NCBI GenBank assembly: GCA_030142905.1
Contig: JASJOG010000170.1
Location: 426,001-490,000 of the forward strand
Reading direction: 5' to 3'
Length of the DNA: 64,000 nucleotides
From: Heliopora coerulea
Taxonomy: Eukaryota; Cnidaria; Anthozoa; Scleralcyonacea; Helioporidae
The position numbers and the translations under genes were made by a program. The first letter of the stretch is position 1. Every line of letters starts with the position of its first letter. Shown in pieces: positions 12,325-24,321 of the stretch. The notes below the pieces were generated by a model that searched no databases, was not told the origin of the DNA, and saw only the letters and a program-made list of their open reading frames with translations.

Positions 12325-13600
12325 GTCTAAGATTACCGCCCGGTAAATCTTTAGTAAAAAGATGTATTGTACAGTAATACGACTTGAAAGCCAAGTCATT
12401 TGCATGTTTTTCACACATTCTATGCTCAAGCGCCCGCCTTCGTCGAATATCCCTGGAAACTAGGCTGATGTCGTTGAATGTCAGTCGGAACCTGTACGTA
12501 ATTTTCTACAAATTTATTTAATCAACGCCAGATGGAAAGACAGTAGCTGTTAAGGAAAAATGAGAATTAGAGTTGGCGACAGAGATTTCCTAACCCTTGG
12601 AGGAATGTCCCCAACGGAGTGCTAAACGAGAAAGGCTGTGAAAATTTTGAACTTTAAGCCATTAGAAGGCCGTATTGGGCTTGTTTATGATAGACTTGAC
12701 TAAAATCTTTCACTGAACAACTGAAGTAAGATCTTTTCCAAAGATTCTTCCCTGATAAGTTAATCTTTCTCCGGTGAGGTTGCTATGCGTTACCAAAGGT
12801 GAGGACTGTTTCCTTGGATTATCAAACACCTTATAAAACACTTAAGTGGACAAGAAGATTGCTTTTGAAAGTGTTGCTATATGCTTTTCACTGAGCTTTT
12901 TGACACTAATGCCACATTTGCTCATATACTTCATAATTTTCTGTATGTCAACAAAAATTGGTTGTGCTAGTCCAGTGGCTTAGGAACGAATTTGATGTCG
13001 GAGGGGTTGGACTGAAGTCAGCATATAAATGTACAGCCGTAGAAGAATAATAGATTTTTAGAGCCTCTTAAAATGCTGCCAAAGTCATCTGTGCACTCAA
13101 ATTACTGGTAATTGTTCACGATTGATAAGTCCCCTTTCCACTGACAAATATCGTTTTCGACATACACAAAAATATTGTTTTTGTTTGTTTGGGTTTTTGA
13201 GACGTAGTGCTCATAAACACTGAAACTCCATGTCCGACTGCTGTAGTACTTCTACAGTTGTATTTCCAATGCATGCATTGATTTAAGGTCTTTCAATTTC
13301 CAGCAGCAATTTCGAACTTTCCTGGTAAAATCTGCCCTCCTCTGTAGCGGTTTAACTACACTGACTACCTGTCCGTCGTAAAATGTTGAAAACCTCGTAG
13401 AGGCAGGTCAAGTGTCAGTCCAGAAACATGGCTGAACTTTACATGAGCTGCTTTCGAACCAGTTAAGATAAGAAACTACTTTCGTTATGCTTGGCCCATT
13501 TTGGGGAGCCTCAGCCTCCGGATTTAAATGCATGAGGGGGCTGAAGCGCTCGTAACCTCCCCGCTTCCTACGCCTATGTGCTTGACTAATTATTTCAACT
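12325..13600. other. No recognisable gene
   Basis: I found no supported exon, RNA or repeat family in this stretch. Confidence 0.35.
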
Positions 13601-14139
13601 ACCGTTATATCTTCAATTACTATTATATTTTACCGCATGGTAATCGCACAGGCCATTTCTGTCAGTTTAATTAATGTCACATTAGTAGAAAGGATATTTG
13701 TTTTAATTCAATGTCACCCTGAAAGCTATTTCAATCGCATTTTGTAATCTATTATCTTCATTTCATATATCTATGAGGAAACAAATGTGCAACTGTAAGA
13801 AATCATTGCGATTAAAGATTATTGTAAGATATTACACGTAACTTAAATTATTTTCTTTTACAGTTAATTCCTGAAGTATATGTAAGAAAAAGCAGCTTCA
13901 TTGAAATATGGTGATACTGTGATAGCTTGGTAATTCGTAATAAAGTTATTATATTGCGTTTCCTCCGACAACTAATATTATTAGTAATTATCTTCAATTT
14001 TACATAGTCAAATAATGTGGCTACAAACAATGAAGATATTTAACGCCTACTAGTAAAAACAAAGTAAAATAAAAGCCCAATTCAGAACTTGATATTATCA
14101 TAGATGTCCACAAGGTCCACTTCCATGATGAAAACGCGG

Positions 14140-17100
14140 TTACAATTCATCTGGTGTCTCTCCCAAGTATCCCAAACTCTCCGATTCATATGGCTCTTCT
14201 AGTAGAAGATGGAGGGACAAAACGATGAATTGTCAATAAGTTAATTGAACCGAACATAACATCCCCCCTCTTTTGTGGACAGAGTCAGGGATAACCTAGG
14301 GCGATCCAGGTCCCCTAAAAAATTTTGGACCACTATTAGGCCACTCCAAATTGTTTAATATTGTAATCATCATCCTCTATGAAACTAAACAGTTCCACAA
14401 CTAAAGATGTATCAGGTGAAATATTTAAGTGTTTGAGATTCATTCCCTCAAATCTGCACTAAAATTTATTGAGGTCCTGTGAAGATTCCTCTGCACAAAA
14501 TCTTTTACAGTCAATGACGTAATTAACGGGACACGAATCCCCCCAAAACTGCCAGCTTTCTCTTCTCCCTCCTTGTCAATTTCGAGTCTTCAACAAACGT
14601 CGTTTTTGTGTACTTCGCGCACTGAGGCTGATTAAATTCCTTGTTACAAAACAACACAATGAAGAGCGGAAGGAGACTGAAATGTTAGATTTATTACATT
14701 CTGGGGGAGAAAGTATGTGATTTTGTAAGATGTCCAGGTCTAATTTGGTATATTGATTGTAGTTACGTCACTGTGATACAACTACAAGAAGGTCAGTGAA
14801 TGAATATCAAACTCAACATATCTCACTAACCACATGGTTGAAAAATATCTTTAATTAAAATGAAAAATAGAAGAATATTTTCCAAAAATGCGAGAAAAGG
14901 GAACGCGACCATCGACTGTGATCATGACATCAAGGGTAGAACAGAAATCCTTAATAATTTTTCAGCAGTTGGATATCAACTCAATTCATAAACATCGCTA
15001 TCATTGATTATTACCGTGTCATCAATAGTTATTCTTTAATCTTTCCTGCCGCACAATGTCCTAACTTACTTTCTCCTCACGTACACTGTGCTTTGTTCGA
15101 ATTTTTCTATTTTCGCGTATTTCTCCTATTCTTCATCACTTTCCGAACGCTTCTTTGTTTATCAGTGGTTGCAAACAACTTCACAACTTCACAACGAGGG
15201 TCCTTGACTAAATATAACCACTATTTATATCAACTGCGGCTCATTTTCGCCGCGATAAAACACTCCATAGTTTGTTTAATCAATCATAAATACGATCGAA
15301 ACTACTTAAGTGAGCATCATAAGTTCATGATATTCCATCGAATCTTTGATGATCTGCCAACTTAGTACAGTCAGGTTTCTTCGAATACGGATCAAGAAGT
15401 TCAGACAGTTTTAACTTCACTCTATGAATTTTAGATCACGCACTTGAAATATCACGCGAGGAAAGAACAGATATGTGAAGCAACTCTCGGCCACATGACG
15501 TCAATGTTTAGGGGAATCCCCCGTCAAAGACTCCGCCGACACAAAACACGGACATTAAACTAGCGTCATGCGATTTCCTCGTAAAATTGAAGAGGGCACA
15601 AACATTACCGTCATTTTCGCTCGCACTTCCAGTGTTCTCATCCGACGAACTCCGGTCAATGAAAACAATCACGTTAACGAAGCCAGGACTATTCCACGAT
15701 GAAATAGAAATAAAATACAGGAGCTGTTGGTTGTGTAACCTGTTGAGAGTAATAGAGTATAAGGATGTAGTATACTTTTACAATTATTTGTGAATGTATT
15801 TCATTTATAAAGCACTATGTAGTGATCATGAACAAGTAGTTACAGACATGCTGTTTTTTTCAGACATGTTTCAGACATATCGATATTTAAACGCGCGTGA
15901 CATGGAAACAAGCAATGGTATATCAGCCTTCTTTACCGATACCGTGTGACCTCTTTAACGATACCGTGTGACCTCTTCAAGTGCTTCCCTTTGGAGGCAA
16001 AGTGTATACAACGAATACATTTCCATAAATTACTTTCTAATACTGGTTGTTAAGTGGCGTACACACGACCACGTTTCCCTTGACAATATTTCCTTGACAA
16101 GGAACCTTTCCCAAAAGCTGTTCATGCTAGCTTTTGAAAAAGGCGAGTTGTGTAGTAATGTGTACGGGGGTTTGGAGTTGAGAGGTCGCCTTGGAAACGA
16201 CCTTAAGGATCCATTTGAGTAGCTTAGTAAAGGGGAAGCCTGCACGGGTATCAGTCTCTTATTCATGATTACTGCTGTTTTGCCGAAACTATCACTTTCT
16301 CTAAGGTTCGGGTTATTCAAAGATAAGAAGAGCAAGAAGCCCTGAAACCACAGCTTGTTCAGTATCAAAGACGAGTAGGTCGAACAAGCCGTAGTTTTAA
16401 AGGGATGGCTTACTAACGTGTTTCAAAACTGACTCATGCGCCACTGTCGTGGCTAGAAGGTATACCTGAGGAGGAGGATTGGGATTAAGATCAGGGTTAG
16501 GATTAGGGTTAGGGTTAGGATTAGGTTTAAGGTTAGGATTAGGGCTGGAACTTTCCCTAATTGTTCACAAGACAAAATACAATTAGAAGACCTTTCGCCG
16601 AACAACCATTACTTCGACAAAGACCAACAAAAGACTCTCTTAAAGGACAACGAACTAACTCCATTATACTCTAGGGTCAACCCCATTTGCATAAGTTGAT
16701 ATGTATATATAGGGGCCGTTCACACTGAGATCGATCTAACTTGAATCGATCTGAGACCGATCTGAGATCGATCTCAGTTCGCTCCGTGAAGGAGTTCACA
16801 TTCGTTTGGATCGATCTCAGTTCGCATTCAAGCGTTCACAATCTGATATGTTAATGTGATATAGTGCATATCTTACTGAATCTCCGTCCTTAATAATTAT
16901 CTACTTGAGCTACTTGTTATTTAACCTTATTGAATGTCTAATCTTTCTGAACATTAATCTTAACCCCAAACCTTACTCTAATCCTAACGTATTCCAACCC
17001 TGATCCTAATGCTGATCCTCCTCAGGTATACTTTCTAGCCTCGACTCATACACGCCACACAGTGTACCACCATATATGAGACGGTATACAAAAGGCCAAG

Positions 17101-17796
17101 CTACCTCTCATCCCACTTCAGCGGGGAGAATCATAGCAACATGTCGCTGTTTATTTCGACACTGCTGATGATACGTTGTATTGCGACTGTTGGTATCAGT
17201 CTGAACTTATTAAAATTGAACTTACTTCTACAATCTTACAAAGTACAACATCTAACACTAATAAAGGTTTACATCGGCGAAATACTTCCATCCAGGTCAC
17301 ACGGGATAACGCGTTCCTAAGGCAAATTTTCATTTCACTTCACCGAGATGTCACTGTGAGGTCTCACTGGACAGAGCTGGTTCGTTTCCATACGAGCACG
17401 AAATGATTTTTAATATAAAATATTAAGGACACGCGGATCTCACTCAGATGAGTTTCCCGGCTAGGCCGGCCCATATGAACAGGTCCTCAGTACATGTAAA
17501 TTGATATACAGTAGACGTATACATTTCGAAAATCATGTTACTACTGTGGCAAGTACGTAACAATTACTGATAAGGAAAAATAATATACTCGAAGCATTTA
17601 TAAACATGCAATTCAGAATGCATCACCTGAGCCAAAGTTGTATAGGAATCCCGAAATTTGCGGTAATCTGACAATTTGAGTTTTCCTTGTTCACATATCC
17701 AATAGACCGCTTTTCCAACAATTATTTTATTTGAACATCTTACCTTATTCTTATAAATATTATCTGAAGTTCAATTTGAGAATCTGTTGCATCCAT
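14140..17796 (-). CDS. Small three-exon gene, copy B (80 aa, unknown family)
   Basis: Exons are 17796-17744 (53 nt), 15739-15609 (131 nt) and 14198-14140 (59 nt, ending TAA), with phases 2 and 1 and consensus junctions (ATAAG|GTAAGA, CAACAG|G, GACG|GTAATG, ACTAG|AA). The 80-residue protein starts MDATDSQIELQIIFIRIR, continues LHNQQLLYFISISSWN and ends GYLGETPDEL. The best conserved parts against copy A are the N-terminal DSQI and IIFI, the central GF.V.V..I and SDE.TGS..END, and the tail ESES.GYL. Flanks and introns are also related to copy A (13.6-17.85 kb versus 2.0-5.1 kb), so this is a segmental duplicate old enough that non-coding sequence has diverged more than the exons. Function is unknown. 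Confidence 0.6.
16451..17040. mobile_element. Element with inverted ends and telomere-like tracts
   Basis: The left end (GGCTAGAAGGTATACCTGAG) and right end (CTCAGGTATACTTTCTAGCC) are imperfect inverted repeats. Each is followed inward by GGATTAGGGTTAGG-type sequence in opposite orientation (16489-16550 and 16935-17015). The middle, 16709-16835, is a GATCGATCT-rich block. There is no transposase. This is probably a MITE that sits in intron 1 of small gene copy B. Confidence 0.6.
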
Positions 17797-20015
17797 TACG
17801 AATCCAGAGCAATCGGCGTTTATTATGCTTAGGTTGTTGGCCACGAATGTAATGGTAACTTTACCTTATGATCGTCTTTGATGACTTGTCAACCTCGATA
17901 CATATTTAGGTTGTAGCACGACACTTGTCAGGAAAGCTTTCACCAAGGGATGTGATTGGCTGTTTTGCTCACGGGAAGTGCCACACAGCATGGGAAAATA
18001 AGATAAGGGGGAAATCGGAATGGTCATTGGTGGGTCAAACGTGTCCTCACTTTTTTGGAGCGCCGTTCCCATACTCTTCGCTCGGCCAAAGTCGTCGAAG
18101 CCAGTAAACCGCAGCCAGCTCAACAAGGATTTAATCTACGAAATGCGGTGTTGGCTCAGTAAAATGGCTATATCTTGAAAAGTATTTGACCGATTTTCAT
18201 TCAACGAAGACTGGTTGAAAGGTGATGGCGTGTCGGGCTACCCCACAACCTCCTGGGTAGTACAGTCTGGACGAAGTTAAATCTATAGTTGAACACAATG
18301 TCACAAAAAGGGTTGAAGTCATTTGGGCCATGGGCGTCAAAGAATTTAAACTCCTGTATGGCTATCTACTGCATGAGGTAGAACTTCAAAACCAGAAGCT
18401 GGACGAAAGTCGAGAGGCAGTCAGAAATGTATGAGCTGCAAAGCCCTAGAGACCTTTGGCTTTGCGGTAACAAGGATGCCGAAGGTTAAAGGAAGCTTTG
18501 AGATAGAGAACTGTCAGGCGTACCGAGTACTATCGACAGACTTGGCTTCCTCGACGATACTTTGACATGTTGACACCGTGGACGTATTGAGCGTCTCGAA
18601 AATGTGGTTTGAACGTCCGTAGTGGTTTTGAACGAATGTTGGACAAGCAAGTAAACAAACGGAATAAAGTAGAGGCCAAATCCCAGCCAGTATTATCAGT
18701 TTTGTTTATATACAAGCGATAATCTCTCTTAAACGAACGATCCATTGCAGTGCACAAGGGATAGTTTCTTGCTCTTACCAAACATACTCAAAGATTCATC
18801 ACTGCTCCTATTATCCAGTAATTACTATCACTATGCCAGCTTTTATATCAACAATCAACAGACTAACCAAGAGAAGGACAAACTGACTATAACCGTGGTA
18901 CACGAAGGGAAAGCGGAAGTTCAATTGCCGTGGCAAGTAATGTGATCATTGGGAAGCTTAAACATTAGGAGTGAAATATATCAAAAGAAGAATAAACTTT
19001 GGATGTTAATCACAAAGTAGTATGTTGGGCGGTTTTATCACGGAGCGTTATATTAAGTCATTAGGTTATTCATGCTCACAGGCCGGTCTGAAGGTTTCGC
19101 TATGCTATTGCAAGATAAGTTTTTGAGACATATCTGTTTGAGCCTGGGCTGAGATTTCAGACTTTCAGTCTGTGGCGAAATTCACCATGTCATCAAGCTT
19201 TGAGTTTCCCCTTGTCTATCGAAAAATTGATTTTGCCAGGCATCTGTGGCTCACGACTTTTAGAAGCTTTCAAATTATTACAGTGGGTGATTTGTAAAGT
19301 ATAGGAATTAATTACCAGTAGGGTTGTGTTATTTTGATACACGGTTTTCGGTCTAGCGCCTATCACCTCACTTTCTTACCCTCGGTATTATTATCCCCGG
19401 AATACTGTTTATGAAACCCAAGATCGGCAAAAGCCAACGTGGAAACCGAACGCCGGTAATTTGGGAGAGCAATCCAGCACAAGGACATTAGAACACCTTC
19501 TCCACTTCTTCATTCAGTGCATCTTAGTGCTTCGATACAGATACAACCACGTTTGGAAAAATGTTATTTACCAAAATTGTTAACGAGCGCTCCGGCCTCG
19601 TAACTTATCTTGTAACAGAATGCACGCATCTGAGAGTTTATTCTCTTGTCCAAATTCACCCCACTAGATCTACAATAATTGGAGTCGTACAGTGCGTGTC
19701 GCTGTACCAGATTCGACGCAAATAGAGGTTCGAGCATAGTAAACGTTTGGTATAGTACAATGGACATTAAAGAAAACTGTCCTAGTTTACTTCAAATTAC
19801 TCGGCTGTTGTTCAACGCTATCGTTTCACACTCCCCCATGTAAGCCAACAAACCAGCTCGGATGAGTATAAAATTTAGTTAGTTTTATCAACTACGTCAA
19901 AAATCAAGTATGCAACAAAATGAACAAACAATATGAATAAGCTCGACATTCTGAACTTGCGGCAACTTCGTGAAATGATTCGAACCCTTAACGATACATC
20001 ACCTTAATGTCTTAC
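17797..20015. other. Upstream region of copy B, no further gene seen
   Basis: A minus-strand CCAAT box lies near 17955 (forward GATTGGCTG), about 160 bp upstream of the copy B ATG. This is a plausible promoter element. The remaining sequence shows short frames only, with no splice or paralogue support. Confidence 0.35.
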
Positions 20016-20062
20016 CTTATTGTGATAAGTATAATTAAAATTTCAGGTTCTGTTACATCCAT
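20016..20062 (-). CDS. Extra copy of small-gene exon 1, 6 nt shorter
   Basis: It begins ATGGATGTAACAGAACCTGA, stays open and ends at an ATAAG|GTAAGA donor in the same phase as the other copies, with two codons missing. Upstream, at 20180-20320, are two minus-strand CCAAT boxes and a GACGTCA element. No exon 2 or 3 lies between here and copy B, so it may be an alternative first exon for copy B or a partial duplicate. Confidence 0.4.
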
Positions 20063-21629
20063 CCCTTTTGCAGTGTTGCCGCCAACTAGTCCCACTCGGA
20101 TTCTGTCATGGATTTTATCTGGGCTATGTTTCATACACATACAGTGGTAGGAAAGGATCGTCTTTAACTTTTAGCAAAGTCTGGCGATTGGCTGATTTTA
20201 CTTAAAGAGCCTGACGTCAATATACCTGGTGATGGGTGTTGAGAGCTATGAATAACTTTTATTTGTTTTGTCTTTGGTAGTGCCTTTTAGTAAAGTAAAA
20301 TGATTGGCTGATTTTGTGCGAAGGGTTAGAGGTCACATGATATGAAGTCTTTTTCCCCCGAATTCTCATTCCGATTCAATTTTCAGGTAATCATGTTGAT
20401 ATATCGTTGATTTTGATACTTTTTGGTGCCGTTGGCAAAAATACAGAATATGAACTGGGTGGAATATCCGTGTGGAAAGTAAAACTGGTAAGTTGCTGTG
20501 AAAGTTAATCGAAATTAACAAAATACACTGACAGAATAACTTGGGCACTTTTTATTTTACGTATGACATTCCCGCCTGGTTATTCGATTGCAACGATTTC
20601 GTAAAAACTGATGATGAGCACGATACGACTGTTGATACGATTGTTTATCCTCACGTATACGATTCATTTACAAATGTCTTGGGGTTGTGTTCCAAAATTC
20701 GTGAACGAATCGTAGGCAAGAATTGAGCTGTTGAGAGATAATCGCATACTGCAGGACGTAGAATCGAATGCGACAATCGTTGTTCAGGCTGTACATTATG
20801 AGATGTTCGTATGTTCAGGCTGTACATTATGAACCCATTTCTTACTACAATCAAACATACATGACATGTGAATGTTTCTCAAGTAATATCAGCGATTACT
20901 ATTTGTGTAGAAGCTTTGTAAGTGAGCAATATAGACTATAAAATGCGTAGCCTGAAATGTTAAACGAAGGGGGATATTACATTTGCGGACGGATTTCGTA
21001 TTACCACAAACAACTACGCCGTACAGGATTTTTCAAATCTGCCTCACGATAGAGATTTGAGAAAGAAGGCGGCTTCGAAATTCATAAGCGTGGAATACTC
21101 TTTCTTGAAGTGTTAATTCTTAAGTTATAAATTAGAAAGAAGCTGTTCAAGCAAAGCAAGTAGTGAAGAGAAATTTGCTGGTAGCTTCTCCTTAGAACTT
21201 CCCAAGTTGACTCTCTCCCTCTCAAAGCTTTAACTTCTAACAAGGTTGGCGTCTTTCGGCGGCTTTTCATTTCAAAATCCACACTTACGCTCTCCCTGAG
21301 ATTGAGAACTATTCATGAGACTTGTTTGGCATGAACAAGTCATCTTGAGTGCATACAATGTAAGAGTATTTGAAAAAGTATTTAACACTAGACTGTTACC
21401 ATCTCTTTATCACGAACAAGACTAACAGTCAAAGTGAGTTTCTTCAAACTGAGAGAGGTTTTGTCGTTGACAGAAACTGAGACGAAGCTAAGAACTGAAG
21501 CTAGAACAGATATCACACATCCACCGTCGAAACTGTTGTTCAAGTTCAAGCAGCTCGAACAAAGACCACCTTTCAAAACTGTTGTCCAAATGTACACTAG
21601 CCTGCTTGCAGTCCGAAAATTAACATATA
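20063..21629. other. No recognisable gene
   Basis: Apart from the CCAAT and GACGTCA elements near 20180-20320 and a short tandem duplication of TGTTCAGGCTGTACATTATG at about 20780-20832, I see nothing supported here. Confidence 0.35.
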
Positions 21630-22448
21630 CAGTGAAACCCCGCCTTACGGCCACCTCGTTAATACGGCCACCTCGATATTACGGTCACTTTTTTTTGTTC
21701 CGGCAAAACGTCAATACATTTCCTAATAAAGATACCTCGTTAATACGGTCACATCGTCAGTACGGCCAACGGCCACATTGTAATGTTCCAAAGTTAAGAA
21801 ATAATCCCGTTAATACGGTCACTCAAAAAGTGTCGACAAATGGAAATATATTTTGAGATACTATTAGTGGGCGTACATACAAATGTTATTAACAAGTGGC
21901 AAGCCAATTTTTTTAACAAGTTGGGGGCGAACCAGGAAACTGTTCACATCCATGACAGCGACGATGACAAGGACGCAAATGATGAAGAAGCAGGAGCTTC
22001 AGTAGCGGCTTTGAAAGTAACTTCTTATTCGGAAGCAATAGCAAACCTTGAAGATGTTTTGCAGTTTTTACAGTCGAGGGGAAATATTATCACGGCAAAC
22101 GAACTTTCGAAAGTCATTTCACGGACCCAGAGTGACCAACTTGAGAGAAAGAAGAGCCAATCAAAACTCACTGACTCTTTTACTAAATCCTAACATTGTT
22201 ATTTGAAAAGTTATAATACCTTAACAAATTAATGTTTATTTCTTAGTAGATGCAGTATATTAAATTGTGCTATAGCTCAGTTCAATTAAGTCTTTGTTTA
22301 AACGGGACTTTCATGACGTCTCCAACAAGGTTTTGATGACGTAAGAGGTCGGCTGTGAAATTTGATCTCACCCCGTTAATACGGTCACCCCGTTAATACG
22401 GCCAGATTTTTATGGCCCGTTGGTGACCGTATTAACGGGGTTCCACTG
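21630..22448 (+). mobile_element. pogo/Tigger-type DNA transposon remnant
   Basis: 819 bp flanked by TA dinucleotides (21628-21629 and 22449-22450), as expected for Tc1/mariner-superfamily insertion. The ends are inverted: CAGTGAAACCCCGCCTTACG at the left and CGTATTAACGGGGTTCCACTG-type sequence at the right. Sub-terminal TTAATACGG(C/T)CAC motifs are repeated. Internally only the transposase C-terminal end remains, about 21870-22193. It has an Asp-rich stretch followed by SYSEAIANLEDVLQFLQ and ends with a stop, as in Tigger/jerky-type proteins. The DNA-binding and DDE regions are deleted, so it cannot move by itself. Confidence 0.75.
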
Positions 22449-24321
22449 TACCTTTGAACCTTTGCCACTTCAGGTGAGGACTTACGGCGAACCTGAACCC
22501 CAATCCGAGCACGATCCGAACCGATCTGACGCCGGGTTCCGAGTCAAATCACCCTGCCAAATTGACTCATAATCTCGCTCCCAGGGTTTTCATGGGTTAC
22601 GCAGGTTGGTTCATTATCTCTCATGGTGTGGAAATTGAGAGAAAATGAAAGTTTCATCAACTTAAAACTAAACAACTTTCGATTTGAGCAAATGCGGCGT
22701 ACAAAAGGGATGACGCAGCAGAATTTCGAGGGGGAGGCCTTGGAATAAAAAATACATCATATTGCATGTTTCCCCTGAAAATTTTAGAACAAGTGTTCTA
22801 AAACGTATTTGTTTAAAAAGTATATTTGGGAAAAATGTTCCACCGCATTCCACTATCCATGGACCAGGCGAATGTATTTAAAAAGTCCAAAAAGTCTAAA
22901 CACACTTTATAGCTGGCAGTTGTTATTTAAATTCAAATTTGTATTTAAATTCAAATTTAAATTCAAATGCTGTAGACAAAAGTTTAACCTAGTATGCGCG
23001 GATCAGACGGTCGAACTTGAGTAAATTCGCCAGTAGTGTAATTGAAATCTTTGTACAGCTCACACGAATTCTTCATGAATGCTCAAAAAATATCATAAGA
23101 CCACTGCTACAGTTTCTGAGGATATTAACATTGCTAAATGATAACCTTTCATCACTTTTCTTGCAAATACATTGGAGCTAAACCAGCAAGGTTAACCCAA
23201 CTCACTGTGTAAACTTCAATCACCATATGTCTAAATTATCAACTCCGATTTGTCTAAAGATCCAATAATATCATTACATCTACACTATTCTTGGTTGTAT
23301 GAAGGAAAAAAGTCATGAGATTACGGTGACATTGAAAGACCGCTGTTGATTAAATCTTCTTGGAAAAGGAGTACATTCCAGTCCCCCATCATATCACATA
23401 TCGACCTCCAACAGGGGCGGGTCCAGAATTTTGAGAAAGGGGGGACGCAGAAATTTTTTTTCAAATTGATGCCACAATTTGGAGTTTTAGTGGAAAAATT
23501 TTTATGCTGCTGTCATTTCCGTTGTTTTTAGAATTTAAATGTCTTCTACTCACCCTATGTTTTCTTTGCAGGTTGACCCGATTCTGTTTGAAAATAATCA
23601 TCAATCTTCTTGCAGGCCGTCGTGTTTAATGTTAGTGTTTTGTAACCAATTAAAAAAAATTAAATGACAACGAACCAAGAAGGGGCGCGTGCGCCTTGGT
23701 GCGCCCCCAAATAAATCCACCCATGTGGACCGCGATTACTGTTCATTGTTCCGCCCAGTATTACAGGGCACCTGTTTTGAGACCATGATCGAACACTTGC
23801 ATAATTTAAGCAAACTTTTACATCAATTTTCTTCTAAAATATCATTACTTTTGAAGAGATATACGAGACAACACTAAAAGCTTTTGAAAAAGCTCGCCTT
23901 TGCTTCGTTTTTCAAACGCACTACTCGGTGTTTGATCTAAACGTCAAATGCCTTCCTTCAAATTTGGTATATTGCATCAAAAACTGTCTCACATATTTGA
24001 AATATTTTCGAAAGAAAGGGTTCGTAAATCGCAGATATTTATGGTACTTTGGGAACCTTCAATATCATGGCGCTTTCGGAGATGAACACGCCTAGACGCT
24101 CTTACCGTACACTTACAAGACAATGACTCACTCCGAAAATGAACGAAGGTTACTAATTTGTACTAGCTAAAATGTATAGCGCTATGGTTATCTAGGTACT
24201 TCGGTTTGAGTATTTCTGAAGATATATCAAATAAATGCTTTCGAATGTTTGTGACCTTCACATCGTTTCGTTGTTTAGACAGAATACTTCAAGACAGCAA
24301 CGTTGCATCGAAACCCCGAAA
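22449..24321. other. Intergenic; low-complexity and repeat fragments
   Basis: A TTTAAATTCAAA-type low-complexity tract lies at about 22917-22968. The stretch 23411-23735 starts AGGGGCGGGTCCAGAATTTT and ends with GTGCGCCCCCAAATAAATCC, which resembles a decayed hAT-like MITE. I am not sure of that. No supported exon. Confidence 0.35.

Noticed and set aside
15093..15365. 90-residue plus-strand frame in intron 2 of small gene copy B
   Set aside because: The related region near 2870-3060 in copy A has stops in the same frame, so the protein is not conserved.
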